From: Candidatus Kapaibacterium sp.
GTDB taxonomy: Bacteria > Bacteroidota > Ignavibacteria > Kapaibacteriales > UBA2268
Assembly (NCBI GenBank): GCA_026418625.1
Contig: JAOABA010000001.1
Coordinates: forward strand, 57,882 to 121,881
Length of the DNA stretch: 64,000 nt
Reading direction: 5' to 3'
Position 1 is the stretch's first letter. Each line of letters begins with the position of its first letter. Below the pieces are notes generated by a model, which was given only the letters and a program-made list of their open reading frames with translations, had not been told where the DNA came from and searched no databases. The position numbers and the translations under genes are program-made. Positions 17,524 to 27,390 of this stretch are shown here, piece by piece.

Positions 17524-18869
17524 AAAAAGCTTCTTTCGCTTTAAGTTTCTTTTTTATCTTTATTTCATTTTCATTTCTTAAAGCCGAATTCTGGAAATAT
17601 AATTTAGGTTCGTTTAGCGTTGGGAAACAACCAGTTGGTTTTATTTATGATGATATGAATAAAACCATTAATATCTTTTGTGCTGGATATGATGCTAACT
17701 TTGATGGTGCAAAAGGCGATGAAGACAAATCACCTTCTTGGTGGCAGGCAAGTCTTATTGAACCAAACAACCCTGAAAGTAAAATAATCGAAGAGCCTTA
17801 TTTAGTAAAAGAATTTGAATTCGGTTCTTTTCAGTTTCCTTTTAGACCGGGTTATTCTTATCCAATGATTTATTACAGTTCTAATAACATAATTGAAACT
17901 TATAATATCGGAAACGCCGAAAAGGTAGCCAACGACCTCCCGGGGATATCATCATCAGCTATTACAGCAAACAAGAACTATTTATTAATTAGTCACCGTC
18001 CTTCTTTCACAGAGCCGGGATATGTACATATTTTTGACCTGACCAAAAATCTATTTATAGATACATTGAATGCAGGTGTTAACGTTCAACAAACTTTTTT
18101 CTACAAAAATGAAAAAATAATTGTTTTAAATGAGGGTGATTTTGGTGCAGCTAACTCATCAGTTCAAATTTTTAAGAAAAATGGAGAAAAATACGAGTTA
18201 GAAAAAAACATTATCACAGGTGATGGAAGTAATCACATCACAATTGTTAATGATATTTTAATAGTAACCAATAATGCCTCTCACGATTTAACAATTATTG
18301 ATTTAACGAAAAATGAAATTCTCAAAAAAATAAAATTACCTACTGAAGGATTTAGCGGTCCAAGAGAAACTATTTATTCACCAAAATTAAATCAAATAAT
18401 TACTTCAACTTATAATGGTAAGGTATATGTGCACAATTTTGAAGGAGATTTATTAGAAACAATCGAAACCGAAGGAAACCCCGAAGGTCTTTTATTAATC
18501 GAAAGTCCGGTTCCACTTCTTTTTGTTGCAAATGAATTTATAAAAGAATCTTATGAGCCTAATTCGAGTTTCCAGATATTTTCTAATAAGGTTTTGTCGA
18601 AAGATGAAATTTCTAATAATAAACCAGAATTTATTTTAAATTCTTTCACAAATACAATTGAAATCAATAATACCGATTTTCAAAATAATTATTTATCAAT
18701 AATGATATTTAATTCCTTAGGAAAATTAATTCATAAGGAGCAAAAAATACTTTCAGAAATTAAAATTTCAATTGATTTATCTTCTTTAAACTTAGCAAAT
18801 GGTTCTTATTTCCTTATTATACAGGATAATTTCATAACCCACAGTTATCCATTTATTTTAGCTAAATGA
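17520..18869 (+). CDS. T9SS-secreted beta-propeller surface protein, probable cobalamin-binding partner
   Basis: The 449-residue protein has a signal peptide (MKKASFALSFFFIFISFSFLKA). A YncE-like propeller region of about residues 30-365 follows, with repeated strand phrases such as VHIFDLTKN, LTIIDLTKNEILKKI and VYVHNFEGDLLETI. The C-terminal 75 residues form a type A T9SS sorting domain (IEINNT, SIMIFNSLGKLIHKEQ, LSSLNLANGSYFLII, ending FILAK). It would be carried across the outer membrane by the Por system. It is the first full gene under the cobalamin riboswitch and overlaps the receptor gene by 4 bases. BtuG, a propeller protein beside BtuB in Bacteroides, is the closest functional analogue, so B12 capture is the inferred role. 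Confidence 0.75.
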   Translation: MKKASFALSFFFIFISFSFLKAEFWKYNLGSFSVGKQPVGFIYDDMNKTINIFCAGYDANFDGAKGDEDKSPSWWQASLIEPNNPESKIIEEPYLVKEFEFGSFQFPFRPGYSYPMIYYSSNNIIETYNIGNAEKVANDLPGISSSAITANKNYLLISHRPSFTEPGYVHIFDLTKNLFIDTLNAGVNVQQTFFYKNEKIIVLNEGDFGAANSSVQIFKKNGEKYELEKNIITGDGSNHITIVNDILIVTNNASHDLTIIDLTKNEILKKIKLPTEGFSGPRETIYSPKLNQIITSTYNGKVYVHNFEGDLLETIETEGNPEGLLLIESPVPLLFVANEFIKESYEPNSSFQIFSNKVLSKDEISNNKPEFILNSFTNTIEINNTDFQNNYLSIMIFNSLGKLIHKEQKILSEIKISIDLSSLNLANGSYFLIIQDNFITHSYPFILAK

Positions 18870-20851
18870 TTAATAATCAATCTCTTAGACTAATTTTATT
18901 TTTAGTCATCGTCTTTAGAAATGAATGTCTTGTTTTGAGTTACCAAAACAAAGATACTGACACTTTGATAAAGAAAGAATTCCCTGAGATTACAGTTGAA
19001 GGAAAAAAGGACAACATAGAAAATGTGATGAAATATACAAGCTCATCAATTATATCAAAATCCCAGATAATCGAAATTGACCCAAGCAACTTGAGCTATA
19101 TACTGCAATACCAACCGGGAATCTATATTAGAGATTATGGAGGTTTGGGAGGATTAAAAACAATTTCAATGAGAGGAACAAACTCAATGCAAACTCTCAT
19201 TACACTTGAAGGTTTCAGGCTTAATTCCTCCCAAACTTCAATGTTTGATTTAAATAAAATTCCAATATCAATTATTGATGATATTCAGATATTCAAAGGT
19301 GGTTCATCTTCAATATCCGGCTCTAATTCAATAGCAGGGGTAGTAAACTTACAAATAAAAGATTTTATTGAAAAGGATGAATTGTCATTGAATTTTGAAT
19401 ATGGTTCTTTTAATGAAATCATATCCTCAGCTAATTTTTCGCTTGGTGGTCAATCACAATTTGTCGGTCATTTGGATTATCAGCATTCTGATGGAAATTT
19501 TCCTTTCTATTCAAATCAATTTGGAGAGGTAAAAGAATTTAAGCGTGAGAATGGTGATTACAATAGGTTCTCTTTTTACTTTTTTAGACCTATGGGTTAT
19601 AAGTCATTTTCTGTTAAACCAATGATTTTATTTAGTTATATTGAGCGAGGTTCTCCGGGTGCGGTTCTGCAAGGTCATATCGAATCTCTCGATGCCCGAT
19701 TGAATGAACTGTTTGTTCTTTTTAATCTTCCTACTGATTTATCAATAAGTAAAACTTCTTTTCTTAAAACTAATCTCAGCTTTAAATACGAAAAGACAAG
19801 TTATTATAACCCAGAATTTTCCTTCCTCTCAGCAGATAATAAAATAAAATTTGACAATAATGAAATTCAGTTCTCCTCAGTTTACTTAAATAATTTCACA
19901 AATGAATTTTATTTCTGCATTGGGACTGAATTTATTGCTTCCGAACTTAAAGGTAATATGCTCGACAAAGAGATTGGTGAAAAAGTAAACAGATATAGCA
20001 TCGCAGGTTTTACTAATTTTGATTATCAATGGGTAGCTTCTGATATCATAAAATTATCAACAAATCTTGCTTTCAGAGCTGATGGGGTTAATAAAATAAT
20101 TCCAAATTATTCCTTTTCATTAGGGACTTCCGCAAATCTTTTTAATTCGGAAATAACATTCAAAGCATTATTTTCAAATAATTTCAGAATTCCGAGCTTC
20201 AATGAAATGTATTATTTGAATTATGGAAATTCTGATTTGAAACCTGAAAAATCTTATAACATAAATTTTGGGTTGATTTTTAATCCCAGAGAAAACCTTA
20301 ATTTTGAGTTAAGCGGTTTTTTAATAAAAACATACGATCAAATCGTTTCGGTCCCTTTATCTCCGCTTCGATGGAGTGCAAAAAATATTGCAGAAACGTT
20401 CTCACGAGGTCTGGAATTAAGTTCAAACCTTATATTATTCAATGATTTGCTTAATATTAAATTCAATTATACTCTTCAAATGATAACAGATGAGTCATCA
20501 AATTCATATACCAAAGGAAAAATCATTGTATATACTCCCCAAGAATTGATTAACAGCACGATATCACTCAAAACAGACATTGTGAATACTTTACTTGGGC
20601 TTTTTTATTCAAGTCATAGATTTTATTTACCTGAAAACGATTACAATTCATACTTACCATCATATTTTTTAATTAATTTTTCATTATACAAAGATTTTCA
20701 GATTTTTAAAAATGATTTCCGAATAAGAATTGATTTTGAAAACATTCTTGACAGGCGTTATGAAATCATCAGAAATTACCCAATGCCCGGTTTTTCATTC
20801 AAAATCGGTTTTGGAATGAATTTTAGTTTTGGGGATAATAATTATGATTAA
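18866..20851 (+). CDS. TonB-dependent outer-membrane receptor, probable cobalamin transporter (BtuB-like)
   Basis: The 661-residue protein has an N-terminal hydrophobic export segment, then a likely TonB box (EFPEITVEG, residues about 38-46). The plug domain is clear: ILQYQPGIYIRDYGG, KTISMRGTNSMQTLITLEG, DDIQIFKGGSSSISGSNSIAG. The C-terminal 500 residues are barrel strands and end on aromatic GMNFSFGDNNYD. The conserved receptor phrase NFRIPSFNEMYYLNYGNSDLKPEKS is present. Such receptors move ligand into the periplasm with energy from TonB. The cobalamin riboswitch 1.5 kb upstream and the ATGA overlap with the preceding gene make B12 or a cobinamide the likely ligand. Confidence 0.88.
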   Translation: MINNQSLRLILFLVIVFRNECLVLSYQNKDTDTLIKKEFPEITVEGKKDNIENVMKYTSSSIISKSQIIEIDPSNLSYILQYQPGIYIRDYGGLGGLKTISMRGTNSMQTLITLEGFRLNSSQTSMFDLNKIPISIIDDIQIFKGGSSSISGSNSIAGVVNLQIKDFIEKDELSLNFEYGSFNEIISSANFSLGGQSQFVGHLDYQHSDGNFPFYSNQFGEVKEFKRENGDYNRFSFYFFRPMGYKSFSVKPMILFSYIERGSPGAVLQGHIESLDARLNELFVLFNLPTDLSISKTSFLKTNLSFKYEKTSYYNPEFSFLSADNKIKFDNNEIQFSSVYLNNFTNEFYFCIGTEFIASELKGNMLDKEIGEKVNRYSIAGFTNFDYQWVASDIIKLSTNLAFRADGVNKIIPNYSFSLGTSANLFNSEITFKALFSNNFRIPSFNEMYYLNYGNSDLKPEKSYNINFGLIFNPRENLNFELSGFLIKTYDQIVSVPLSPLRWSAKNIAETFSRGLELSSNLILFNDLLNIKFNYTLQMITDESSNSYTKGKIIVYTPQELINSTISLKTDIVNTLLGLFYSSHRFYLPENDYNSYLPSYFLINFSLYKDFQIFKNDFRIRIDFENILDRRYEIIRNYPMPGFSFKIGFGMNFSFGDNNYD

Positions 20852-21734
20852 AATTTTTATCATTTTCGGTCTTTTTCTTACTCTTAACCTTAGAGCAGAA
20901 TATTTCAAAAGTGGGATAGATACAGTCTATTTTTTTAATCCGGGTAGCGGACAAAATTCAGGACAATCACCTGATTACTTTCCTGAAAATATTTTTGGTT
21001 TACCCGACACAAATGCTTCAGAACTTACTCCATCCTCTGATCCAAAACAAATTTGCTCAATAGGACTTGGAGGAGAAATCATAGTTGGTTTTAAAAACTA
21101 TATAATTTTTGATGGCGATGGTCCAGACTTTACAATTTTCGAAAATGCTTTCATTAACCCTGTTACCAAAAAAGTTTTTGCAGAGCCGTCTAAGGTCTCA
21201 ATCAGCGAAGATGGAATAAATTTTGTTGAATTTCCTTACGATCCTTGGACATTAATTGGATGTGCTGGTATTACTCCCACAAACGGAAAAGCTAACCCTT
21301 ATGATCCAGAAAAAAGCGGAGGTGATAAATTTGATTTAGCAACCATAGGTTTGAAAAAAGCTAAATACATCAAAATAACAGACATTTGTGATGATATTCT
21401 CAATAATCCTAAACATCCATTTTATGACCCAATAATCTCAGGTTTCGATTTGGATGCTGTAGTTGGTTTAAATCTCATAAGTGTTACAAGCAATATAGCA
21501 AACGAAAATGATATTGAATTGTTCCCAAAATTAATCAAAATGGCTGATAGATATGAAATTCATACTAATTCCTTAATTAATGACTATATTATTTATGACT
21601 ATTTGGGTAAAGTGGTTTCCTCGGGTAGATTTAATGATAATCTGATTATAGAGAACAAGAATTTTGATAATTCATTATACTTTTTAGTGTTAAATAGCAA
21701 TTTTCATACTTATCATTTTAAAATTTCTTTCTGA
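20844..21734 (+). CDS. Secreted surface protein with T9SS sorting domain, cobalamin-operon associated
   Basis: The start chosen is the ATG at 20844, which gives a good signal peptide (MIKIFIIFGLFLTLNLRA). A TTG 15 bases upstream is in frame but weaker. It overlaps the receptor gene by 8 bases. The mature part (about residues 19-210) is a probable beta-sandwich with GGEIIVGFKNYIIFDGDG, then DFTIFENAFI and VSISEDGINFVEFP. This pattern recalls the unnamed cell-surface proteins found next to BtuB in Bacteroides cobalamin loci. Four cysteines are present in the mature protein. The last 75 residues look like a T9SS sorting domain (ELFPKL, YIIYDYLGKVVSSGRF, NSLYFLVLNSN). A role in B12 binding is inferred from context. 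Confidence 0.65.
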   Translation: MIKIFIIFGLFLTLNLRAEYFKSGIDTVYFFNPGSGQNSGQSPDYFPENIFGLPDTNASELTPSSDPKQICSIGLGGEIIVGFKNYIIFDGDGPDFTIFENAFINPVTKKVFAEPSKVSISEDGINFVEFPYDPWTLIGCAGITPTNGKANPYDPEKSGGDKFDLATIGLKKAKYIKITDICDDILNNPKHPFYDPIISGFDLDAVVGLNLISVTSNIANENDIELFPKLIKMADRYEIHTNSLINDYIIYDYLGKVVSSGRFNDNLIIENKNFDNSLYFLVLNSNFHTYHFKISF

Positions 21735-21736
21735 AA

Positions 21737-22816
21737 ATGATAAAAAAAATATTATACATATTCTTTTCTTTATTTCTTTTAAGTTGTGTCAGGGAGCCTA
21801 CAGCACCTAACCAAAATCCTACCCCATCGAAAAGTTCATCAGCTATTATTCTATGCGAAGGGCTATGGGGTTACAACAACTCAAGTTTGGATAAATACTT
21901 GTTCGATGAAGATAAGGTATTAAATAATTTCTTTTCTTTAAGTAATCCCGGTTTGGTTTTGGGTGATATAGCAAATTCAATAGCTTTAAAGGGTGATACT
22001 GCTTTCATTGCTGTAACTGGTTCAAATGCTATAGAAATAATGAATACAAAAACAGGAAAAAGTTTAGGCAGAATAAAACTTGATGGTAACATTGGACCAA
22101 GATTTATATATATTCTAAATGACACTCTTGCTTATTTTACTTGCATTTTTGAAAATTCGATTCGGCTATTTAACCCAACCAATTTCAAACTATCTGATAA
22201 AAAGCTTACAGTTGGTCCTGCTCCCGAGGGTATTGCGGGTTTTGAAGCCTATATTTTCGTAGTAAATTCCGGATATGGCGACTATTTTTCAAATGACCCC
22301 AAATCAAGCACAATTTCTGTCATTGATGCTTATGAATTAAACGAAAAAATAACATTAAAAACAGATCCAAATCCAATAAAGGTAATTTGCAACCCAAAAA
22401 CAAAAAAATTCTATGTCTCATTCAAACATTTACCTTCAAAAAAGGACTCAATTGGTGGTTTGATTGAATATGATATTGAGACAATGAAAGAGGTTAGAAG
22501 ATGGAGATTTAAGATTAATGATTTCTGTTTGGATTTGGATAATAATACCTGCTACGCAATTGATTCCGAAGGAGTTATTAAAATAAATCTCAATTTAAAC
22601 CAAACACAATCTGAAAGAATAATCACCAATCCTAAAATATCAGATATCTGGTATTGTGTTGCTTACTATGATTATAATAAGACATTATGGATTGGCAATG
22701 CCAAAAATTATCAAGTAAATGGTGAAATCCTTATTTATGAAGTATCAAATACGGAAAATCCATTAAAAAAATTCACGTCAGGTATTAATCCCAACACAAT
22801 TATTTTTCAACGCTGA
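21737..22816 (+). CDS. Beta-propeller surface lipoprotein, BtuG-like by context
   Basis: The 359-residue protein has a lipoprotein signal peptide with lipobox FLLSC, giving lipidated Cys17. The mature part is a YncE/DUF5074-like propeller: TAFIAVTGSNAIEIMNTKTG, AYFTCIFENSIRLFNP, TISVIDAYELNEKITL, KFYVSFKHLPS and LWIGNAKNYQVNGEILIYEV mark successive blades. BtuG proteins of Bacteroides are lipidated propellers that bind cobalamin tightly on the BtuB barrel, and this is the same type of gene in the same context. It lies two bases after the preceding stop and closes the riboswitch-controlled operon. The functional name is inference; no cobalamin-contact residues can be checked by eye. Confidence 0.7.
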   Translation: MIKKILYIFFSLFLLSCVREPTAPNQNPTPSKSSSAIILCEGLWGYNNSSLDKYLFDEDKVLNNFFSLSNPGLVLGDIANSIALKGDTAFIAVTGSNAIEIMNTKTGKSLGRIKLDGNIGPRFIYILNDTLAYFTCIFENSIRLFNPTNFKLSDKKLTVGPAPEGIAGFEAYIFVVNSGYGDYFSNDPKSSTISVIDAYELNEKITLKTDPNPIKVICNPKTKKFYVSFKHLPSKKDSIGGLIEYDIETMKEVRRWRFKINDFCLDLDNNTCYAIDSEGVIKINLNLNQTQSERIITNPKISDIWYCVAYYDYNKTLWIGNAKNYQVNGEILIYEVSNTENPLKKFTSGINPNTIIFQR

Positions 22817-22894
22817 ATAAATCGTATTGTCTTTTTATCCTTTTTTTCTAATTTTAAAGTTTTTTTTAAAATAAATATCATTTTTATCCAAATA

Positions 22895-25702
22895 ATGAGA
22901 AAAACTAATAATAATAAATCATCCAAACAAAAATATATATCTGTCAAGGGAGCTTCTCTTCACAATCTAAAGAATATATCAGTTGATATTCCACATAATT
23001 CTTTGACTGTTATCACGGGAGTAAGCGGCTCAGGCAAATCAACACTCGCTTTCGATACCATATATGCCGAAGGTCAACGCCGTTTCGTTGAGTCACTTTC
23101 GGCTTATGCGAGGCAATTCCTCGAAAGAATGAATAAACCCGATGTTGAATCCATCACCGGACTGCCTCCTGCAATTGCAATTGAACAAAGAAAACAAGCC
23201 AGAAATCCTCGCTCAACAGTGGGAACAGTAACCGAAATCTATGATTACTTTAGACTTCTATACGGAAGAATCGGCACAACAATTTGCAAGAAATGCGGTA
23301 AACCAGTAAAAAAGGATACCCCATCATCAATTATCGAAGAAATCAAAGAATGGGAAGAAGGGACCAAGTTCTATATTCTTTTTAACCCTTTTGAACAGAC
23401 AAAATCCATTGACTCTATTTTAAAGACATACCTTGAAGCTGGTTTTTCTCGCCTCTTCGTCTTTGGTCTTAATCAGATTTTTGATATACAAAATGATTCT
23501 TTGCCGAAAGATATAAATTTTGAAGAACTTTATATTCTCGTTGATAGGCTGATTCTAAGGTCTGACAAAGATACCTTAACAAGATTGTCCGACTCTTTAG
23601 AACTGGCTTTCAGTGCAAGTGGAGGCAAAATCACAGTCCTGAATTTAGATGATAATAAACTCCATAGATATAGCTCTAAATTTGAATGTGCTGATGATGA
23701 AATAGTTTATGATGAACCCGAGCCTAAGCTTTTCTCATTTAATAATCCTTTTGGTGCCTGTCCAACTTGTCAAGGTTTTGGCAGAACGACTGGTATTGAT
23801 GAAAATCTGGTTTTTCCGGATAGAAGTAAATCTATCAAAAATGGCTTAATTCATCCTTTTAGGCAATTTTCAAATTCAAATTATCAAAGACAGCTTTTAA
23901 TCGAATGCGAGCGAAGGAAGATTCCTATTGATGTTCCAATGACTGAACTCGATGATACTATAATAGAATTTCTTTGGGAAGGCGGAGGAGTTTACCCCGG
24001 TTTGAATACTTTTTTCAATCTACTTCAGGAAAAAAGTTACAAAATTCAGAATCGTATTTTACTTAGCAAGTATCGAGGTTTCACAAAATGTCGAGCTTGT
24101 AACGGTTCAAGATTAAGAACTTCGGCAAGGCAAGTTTTTGTTGGGGGAAAATCCATTCCTAATCTCATTTTTTTACCTTTGACAGAAGTTCTTGAATTTT
24201 TCAAGAACCTTGAATTAACTGAATATCAGCAAAAAGTAGCATCGAAAGTCGTCGAGGAAATAATATGGAGAACAAGTCTTCTTGTTGACATAGGGTTGGA
24301 ATATCTAACATTAGATCGGCTTAGCCATACTCTTTCAGGCGGGGAATCCCAAAGAATAAACCTTTCAACGGCACTCGGATCTTCATTGGTTGGAACTCTT
24401 TATGTTCTTGACGAACCAAGCATAGGACTTCACCCAAGAGATACAGCAAGATTGCTCAATATTCTTTTCAAGCTCCGAAATTTAGGTAATACAATAATTG
24501 TTGTGGAGCACGACCCGGATATTATCAGAAGTGCTGATTATATCATTGACCTTGGACCGCATTCGGGTGAAAATGGCGGTCAGCTTGTTTTTGCAGGGGA
24601 GTTTGATAAATTATTAACCGCAAAAAATTCTCTAACAGCTGACTATATCACAAAGAAAAAGAAAATTGAAATATCCAAAACCCGAAAACCAATCATCAAC
24701 AAAAAAATTATTATTGAAAATCCAAGACTTCATAATCTAAAAATGAAGAAAGTGGAAATTCCATTGAACTGTTTTGTTGTTGTAACAGGCGTATCAGGTT
24801 CGGGGAAAAGCACTCTTGTTCATAATATCCTTTATAGCGGACTTAAAAAATATAAAGCCGGTTTGGATCAATCAACTAATGATTTCGATTCAATAAAAGG
24901 ATATTTTGAAATTGATTATGTGGAACTTGTTGATCAGACACCGATTGGAAAATCCTCTCGATCTACCCCGGTAACTTATACAAAGATATATGATTATATC
25001 AGAGATCTTTTCGCATCAACTCAGGCAGCCAAGCAGTTTGGTTGGAAAGCTGGATATTTTTCATTTAATGTTCCCGGTGGACGATGTGAAACTTGCGAAG
25101 GAGATGGTTTTGTTACTGTTAATATGCAATTTTTACCAGATGTTCAGCTTGTTTGTGATTCTTGCAAAGGCACAAGATTCAAAAAAGAGGTCCTTCAGGT
25201 AAAATTCAAAGAAAAAACAATTGTTGATGTTCTGAATATGACAGTTGACGAGGCTGTGGCTTTCTTCAAGGAAATCCCAAAAATTTCAGAGCGGTTAAAA
25301 ATTTTGCAGGATGTCGGTCTTGGCTATCTTCGACTTGGTCAACCTTCAAATATGTTATCTGGTGGTGAATCTCAAAGAATAAAATTAGCAAGTCATCTTG
25401 ATTCATCAGAAAATGGACACACACTATTTATTTTTGATGAACCAACAACCGGACTTCATATTGATGATATAGCAAAGCTATTAAAATGCTTCAAAAAATT
25501 AATAGATAATGGAAATTCTATAATCATTATTGAGCATAATCTTTATGTAATAGCCTCAGCAGACTGGATAATCGACCTTGGACCCGAAGGTGGCGAAAAA
25601 GGTGGCTTGATAGTTGCTGAAGGGACACCCGAGCAAATTGCCAAAATCAAAAATTCATTTACTGGACAGGCATTAAAGCAATTCTTCGAAATTAATGCTT
25701 AA
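22895..25702 (+). CDS. uvrA: Excinuclease ABC subunit A
   Basis: UvrA recognises bulky DNA lesions and loads UvrB in nucleotide excision repair. The 935-residue protein has both ABC modules: Walker A GVSGSGKST at 42-50 and again near 632, with signatures LSGGESQRINL near 480 and LSGGESQRIKL near 821. The zinc-binding cysteine pairs are present (CKKCGKPV near 130, CPTCQGFGRT near 289, CETCEGDG and CDSCKGTRF near 735-760). The stretch YAEGQRRFVESLSAYARQFL after the first P-loop is a UvrA hallmark. The 3' end overlaps the convergent purH by 11 bases. Confidence 0.98.
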   Translation: MRKTNNNKSSKQKYISVKGASLHNLKNISVDIPHNSLTVITGVSGSGKSTLAFDTIYAEGQRRFVESLSAYARQFLERMNKPDVESITGLPPAIAIEQRKQARNPRSTVGTVTEIYDYFRLLYGRIGTTICKKCGKPVKKDTPSSIIEEIKEWEEGTKFYILFNPFEQTKSIDSILKTYLEAGFSRLFVFGLNQIFDIQNDSLPKDINFEELYILVDRLILRSDKDTLTRLSDSLELAFSASGGKITVLNLDDNKLHRYSSKFECADDEIVYDEPEPKLFSFNNPFGACPTCQGFGRTTGIDENLVFPDRSKSIKNGLIHPFRQFSNSNYQRQLLIECERRKIPIDVPMTELDDTIIEFLWEGGGVYPGLNTFFNLLQEKSYKIQNRILLSKYRGFTKCRACNGSRLRTSARQVFVGGKSIPNLIFLPLTEVLEFFKNLELTEYQQKVASKVVEEIIWRTSLLVDIGLEYLTLDRLSHTLSGGESQRINLSTALGSSLVGTLYVLDEPSIGLHPRDTARLLNILFKLRNLGNTIIVVEHDPDIIRSADYIIDLGPHSGENGGQLVFAGEFDKLLTAKNSLTADYITKKKKIEISKTRKPIINKKIIIENPRLHNLKMKKVEIPLNCFVVVTGVSGSGKSTLVHNILYSGLKKYKAGLDQSTNDFDSIKGYFEIDYVELVDQTPIGKSSRSTPVTYTKIYDYIRDLFASTQAAKQFGWKAGYFSFNVPGGRCETCEGDGFVTVNMQFLPDVQLVCDSCKGTRFKKEVLQVKFKEKTIVDVLNMTVDEAVAFFKEIPKISERLKILQDVGLGYLRLGQPSNMLSGGESQRIKLASHLDSSENGHTLFIFDEPTTGLHIDDIAKLLKCFKKLIDNGNSIIIIEHNLYVIASADWIIDLGPEGGEKGGLIVAEGTPEQIAKIKNSFTGQALKQFFEINA

Positions 25703-27239
25703 AATGTCTCATCCCTGTAAATATCATTGTCATATTATTTTCATCGGCAGCTTTGATAACTTCTTCATCTCTTACGGAACCACCGGGTTGAATTACCGCA
25801 GTAGCACCAGCTTTTGCCGCTTCTAAAACCCCGTCAGGAAATGGGAAGAAAGCATCTGAAGCAACTGCAGAACCAGTTAAACTCAGGTTCATCATTTTTG
25901 CTTTTTCCACTGCAATTCTCGATGAATCAACTCTTGACATTTGACCTGCACCTATTCCAAGTGTTCTATCTGAAAGAGAATAAACAATAGCGTTCGATTT
26001 AACGTGTTTGGCGACTTTCCAACCGAACATCATTGCTTCGTATTCTTCTTTAGTTGGTTGTCGCTTTGTTACAACCCTTAATTGGCTTTCATCATAGAGT
26101 TTTAAATCGGCAGTTTGAACCAAATATCCACCTGTAACAGATTTTAACTCATATTTTAATGATTTTCTCATTAAATCAAAATCTGTTGTAATGAGCCTTC
26201 TGTCTTTTTTCTTTTTCAGTAATTCTAAAGCATCATTTGTAAATTCTGGAGCAATGATTACTTCAGTGAAAAGTGAATGTAAGACTTCAGCTGTTTCGAG
26301 GTCTAAAGTCCTATTCATAACGATTATACCACCAAAGGGTGAAACTGTATCAGTTGCAAAAGCTTTTCTGTAGGCTTCTGCTAAATTGTTGCCAAGTCCA
26401 ACTCCGCAGGGATTGGTATGTTTTATTATGGCTAAAGCAGGTGTTTCGAATTCAAGAATTAATTTCGAAGCAGCGTCTATATCAATTATATTATTATAAG
26501 ATAGCTCTTTGCCGTGCAATTGAGTGAATATTTTTGAATAATGACCGTAAAGCCTTCCAGTCTGATGAGGATTTTCTCCATATCGCAATTTCTGAGAAGT
26601 TATCATTGGAAGACTGAGTTTATCCGGTAATTCTTTCTTGTTGAAATCTCTTAAATAAATGGCGATTAAGGAATCATAGTAAGAAGTAAATTCAAATACT
26701 TCCTGAGCTAATTCAGCCCTGTAAGATTCAGGCAACCTACAATCCTTATCAAGCAGAATATTAATTATCTCATTATACCTTAAGGGATTTACCACAGGAG
26801 CAGTCCATTTATAATTCTTTGCGGCTGCCCTAAGCATTGCAGGACCACCGATATCAATATTTTCGACTAACTCATCATGATTTGCTCCTTTTGCCAAAGT
26901 TTCTTCGAATGGATATAAATTAACTACGAGCAAATCAATTGATTTAATATCGTGCTTACTCAATTGAGCAATGTGTTCACTATTATCAAGTTTGGCTAAT
27001 AAACCTGCGTGAATACTTGGATGCAAAGTTTTGACTCTTCCGTCTAGTATTTCAGGGAACTCAGTCAGTTCAGAAATGGATTTTACAGGTATGTTAGCAT
27101 CTTTTAGTGTTTTAGCTGTTCCTCCGGTTGAATAAATTTCTATACCCAATTCATTAAGCTGTCTGGCAAATTCGACAATCCCTGTTTTATCAGAAACTGA
27201 TATTAAAGCGGTTGAAATTTTATAACTATCACTTTTCAT
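25692..27239 (-). CDS. purH: Bifunctional AICAR transformylase / IMP cyclohydrolase
   Basis: PurH catalyses the last two steps of IMP synthesis. The 515-residue length is normal. The N-terminal IMP cyclohydrolase domain (about 1-150) starts TALISVSDKTGIVEFA and contains STGGTAKTL, ILDGRVKTLHP and LVVNLYPFEETL. The C-terminal transformylase domain shows LRYGENPHQTGRLY, IKHTNPCGVG, PFGGIIVMNR and DAFFPFPDGV, ending FTGMRHFKH. An ATG start with GAGGAAG upstream is seen. It is convergent with uvrA and divergent from ftsK. Confidence 0.98.
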   Translation of the reverse strand: MKSDSYKISTALISVSDKTGIVEFARQLNELGIEIYSTGGTAKTLKDANIPVKSISELTEFPEILDGRVKTLHPSIHAGLLAKLDNSEHIAQLSKHDIKSIDLLVVNLYPFEETLAKGANHDELVENIDIGGPAMLRAAAKNYKWTAPVVNPLRYNEIINILLDKDCRLPESYRAELAQEVFEFTSYYDSLIAIYLRDFNKKELPDKLSLPMITSQKLRYGENPHQTGRLYGHYSKIFTQLHGKELSYNNIIDIDAASKLILEFETPALAIIKHTNPCGVGLGNNLAEAYRKAFATDTVSPFGGIIVMNRTLDLETAEVLHSLFTEVIIAPEFTNDALELLKKKKDRRLITTDFDLMRKSLKYELKSVTGGYLVQTADLKLYDESQLRVVTKRQPTKEEYEAMMFGWKVAKHVKSNAIVYSLSDRTLGIGAGQMSRVDSSRIAVEKAKMMNLSLTGSAVASDAFFPFPDGVLEAAKAGATAVIQPGGSVRDEEVIKAADENNMTMIFTGMRHFKH

Positions 27240-27390
27240 TTTTCTTCCTCAATAAAAAAACAAAAATAATACTCATTGATTTGATATTATAAACATATTT
27301 AATTTTTGTCTCAATTGAGTATTTATTTTTTTTTTATTTTTTTTTTCTTTAATTTTACATACTTAATGATGCAGCATATTAGGGGGGAAA
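27240..27390. promoter_or_regulatory. Divergent purH/ftsK promoter region with inverted repeat
   Basis: This 151-base region carries CTCAATTGAG at 27310-27319, a perfect 10-base palindrome. ATACTCATTGA at 27269-27279 matches the complement of TCAATTGAGTAT at 27311-27322 apart from one deleted base, making a larger interrupted repeat. Two long T tracts follow (27325-27352). AGGGGGG at 27380-27386 is the Shine-Dalgarno-like site of ftsK. A protein-binding operator is possible; no known regulator site was recognised. Confidence 0.4.

Noticed and set aside
20829..20843. TTG start for the T9SS surface protein
   Set aside because: The ATG at 20844 gives a normal signal peptide and the usual overlap with the receptor gene.
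27325..27355. Long T tracts as a phase-variable promoter
   Set aside because: Poly-T is common in all AT-rich gaps here and neither flanking gene belongs to a typically phase-variable class.
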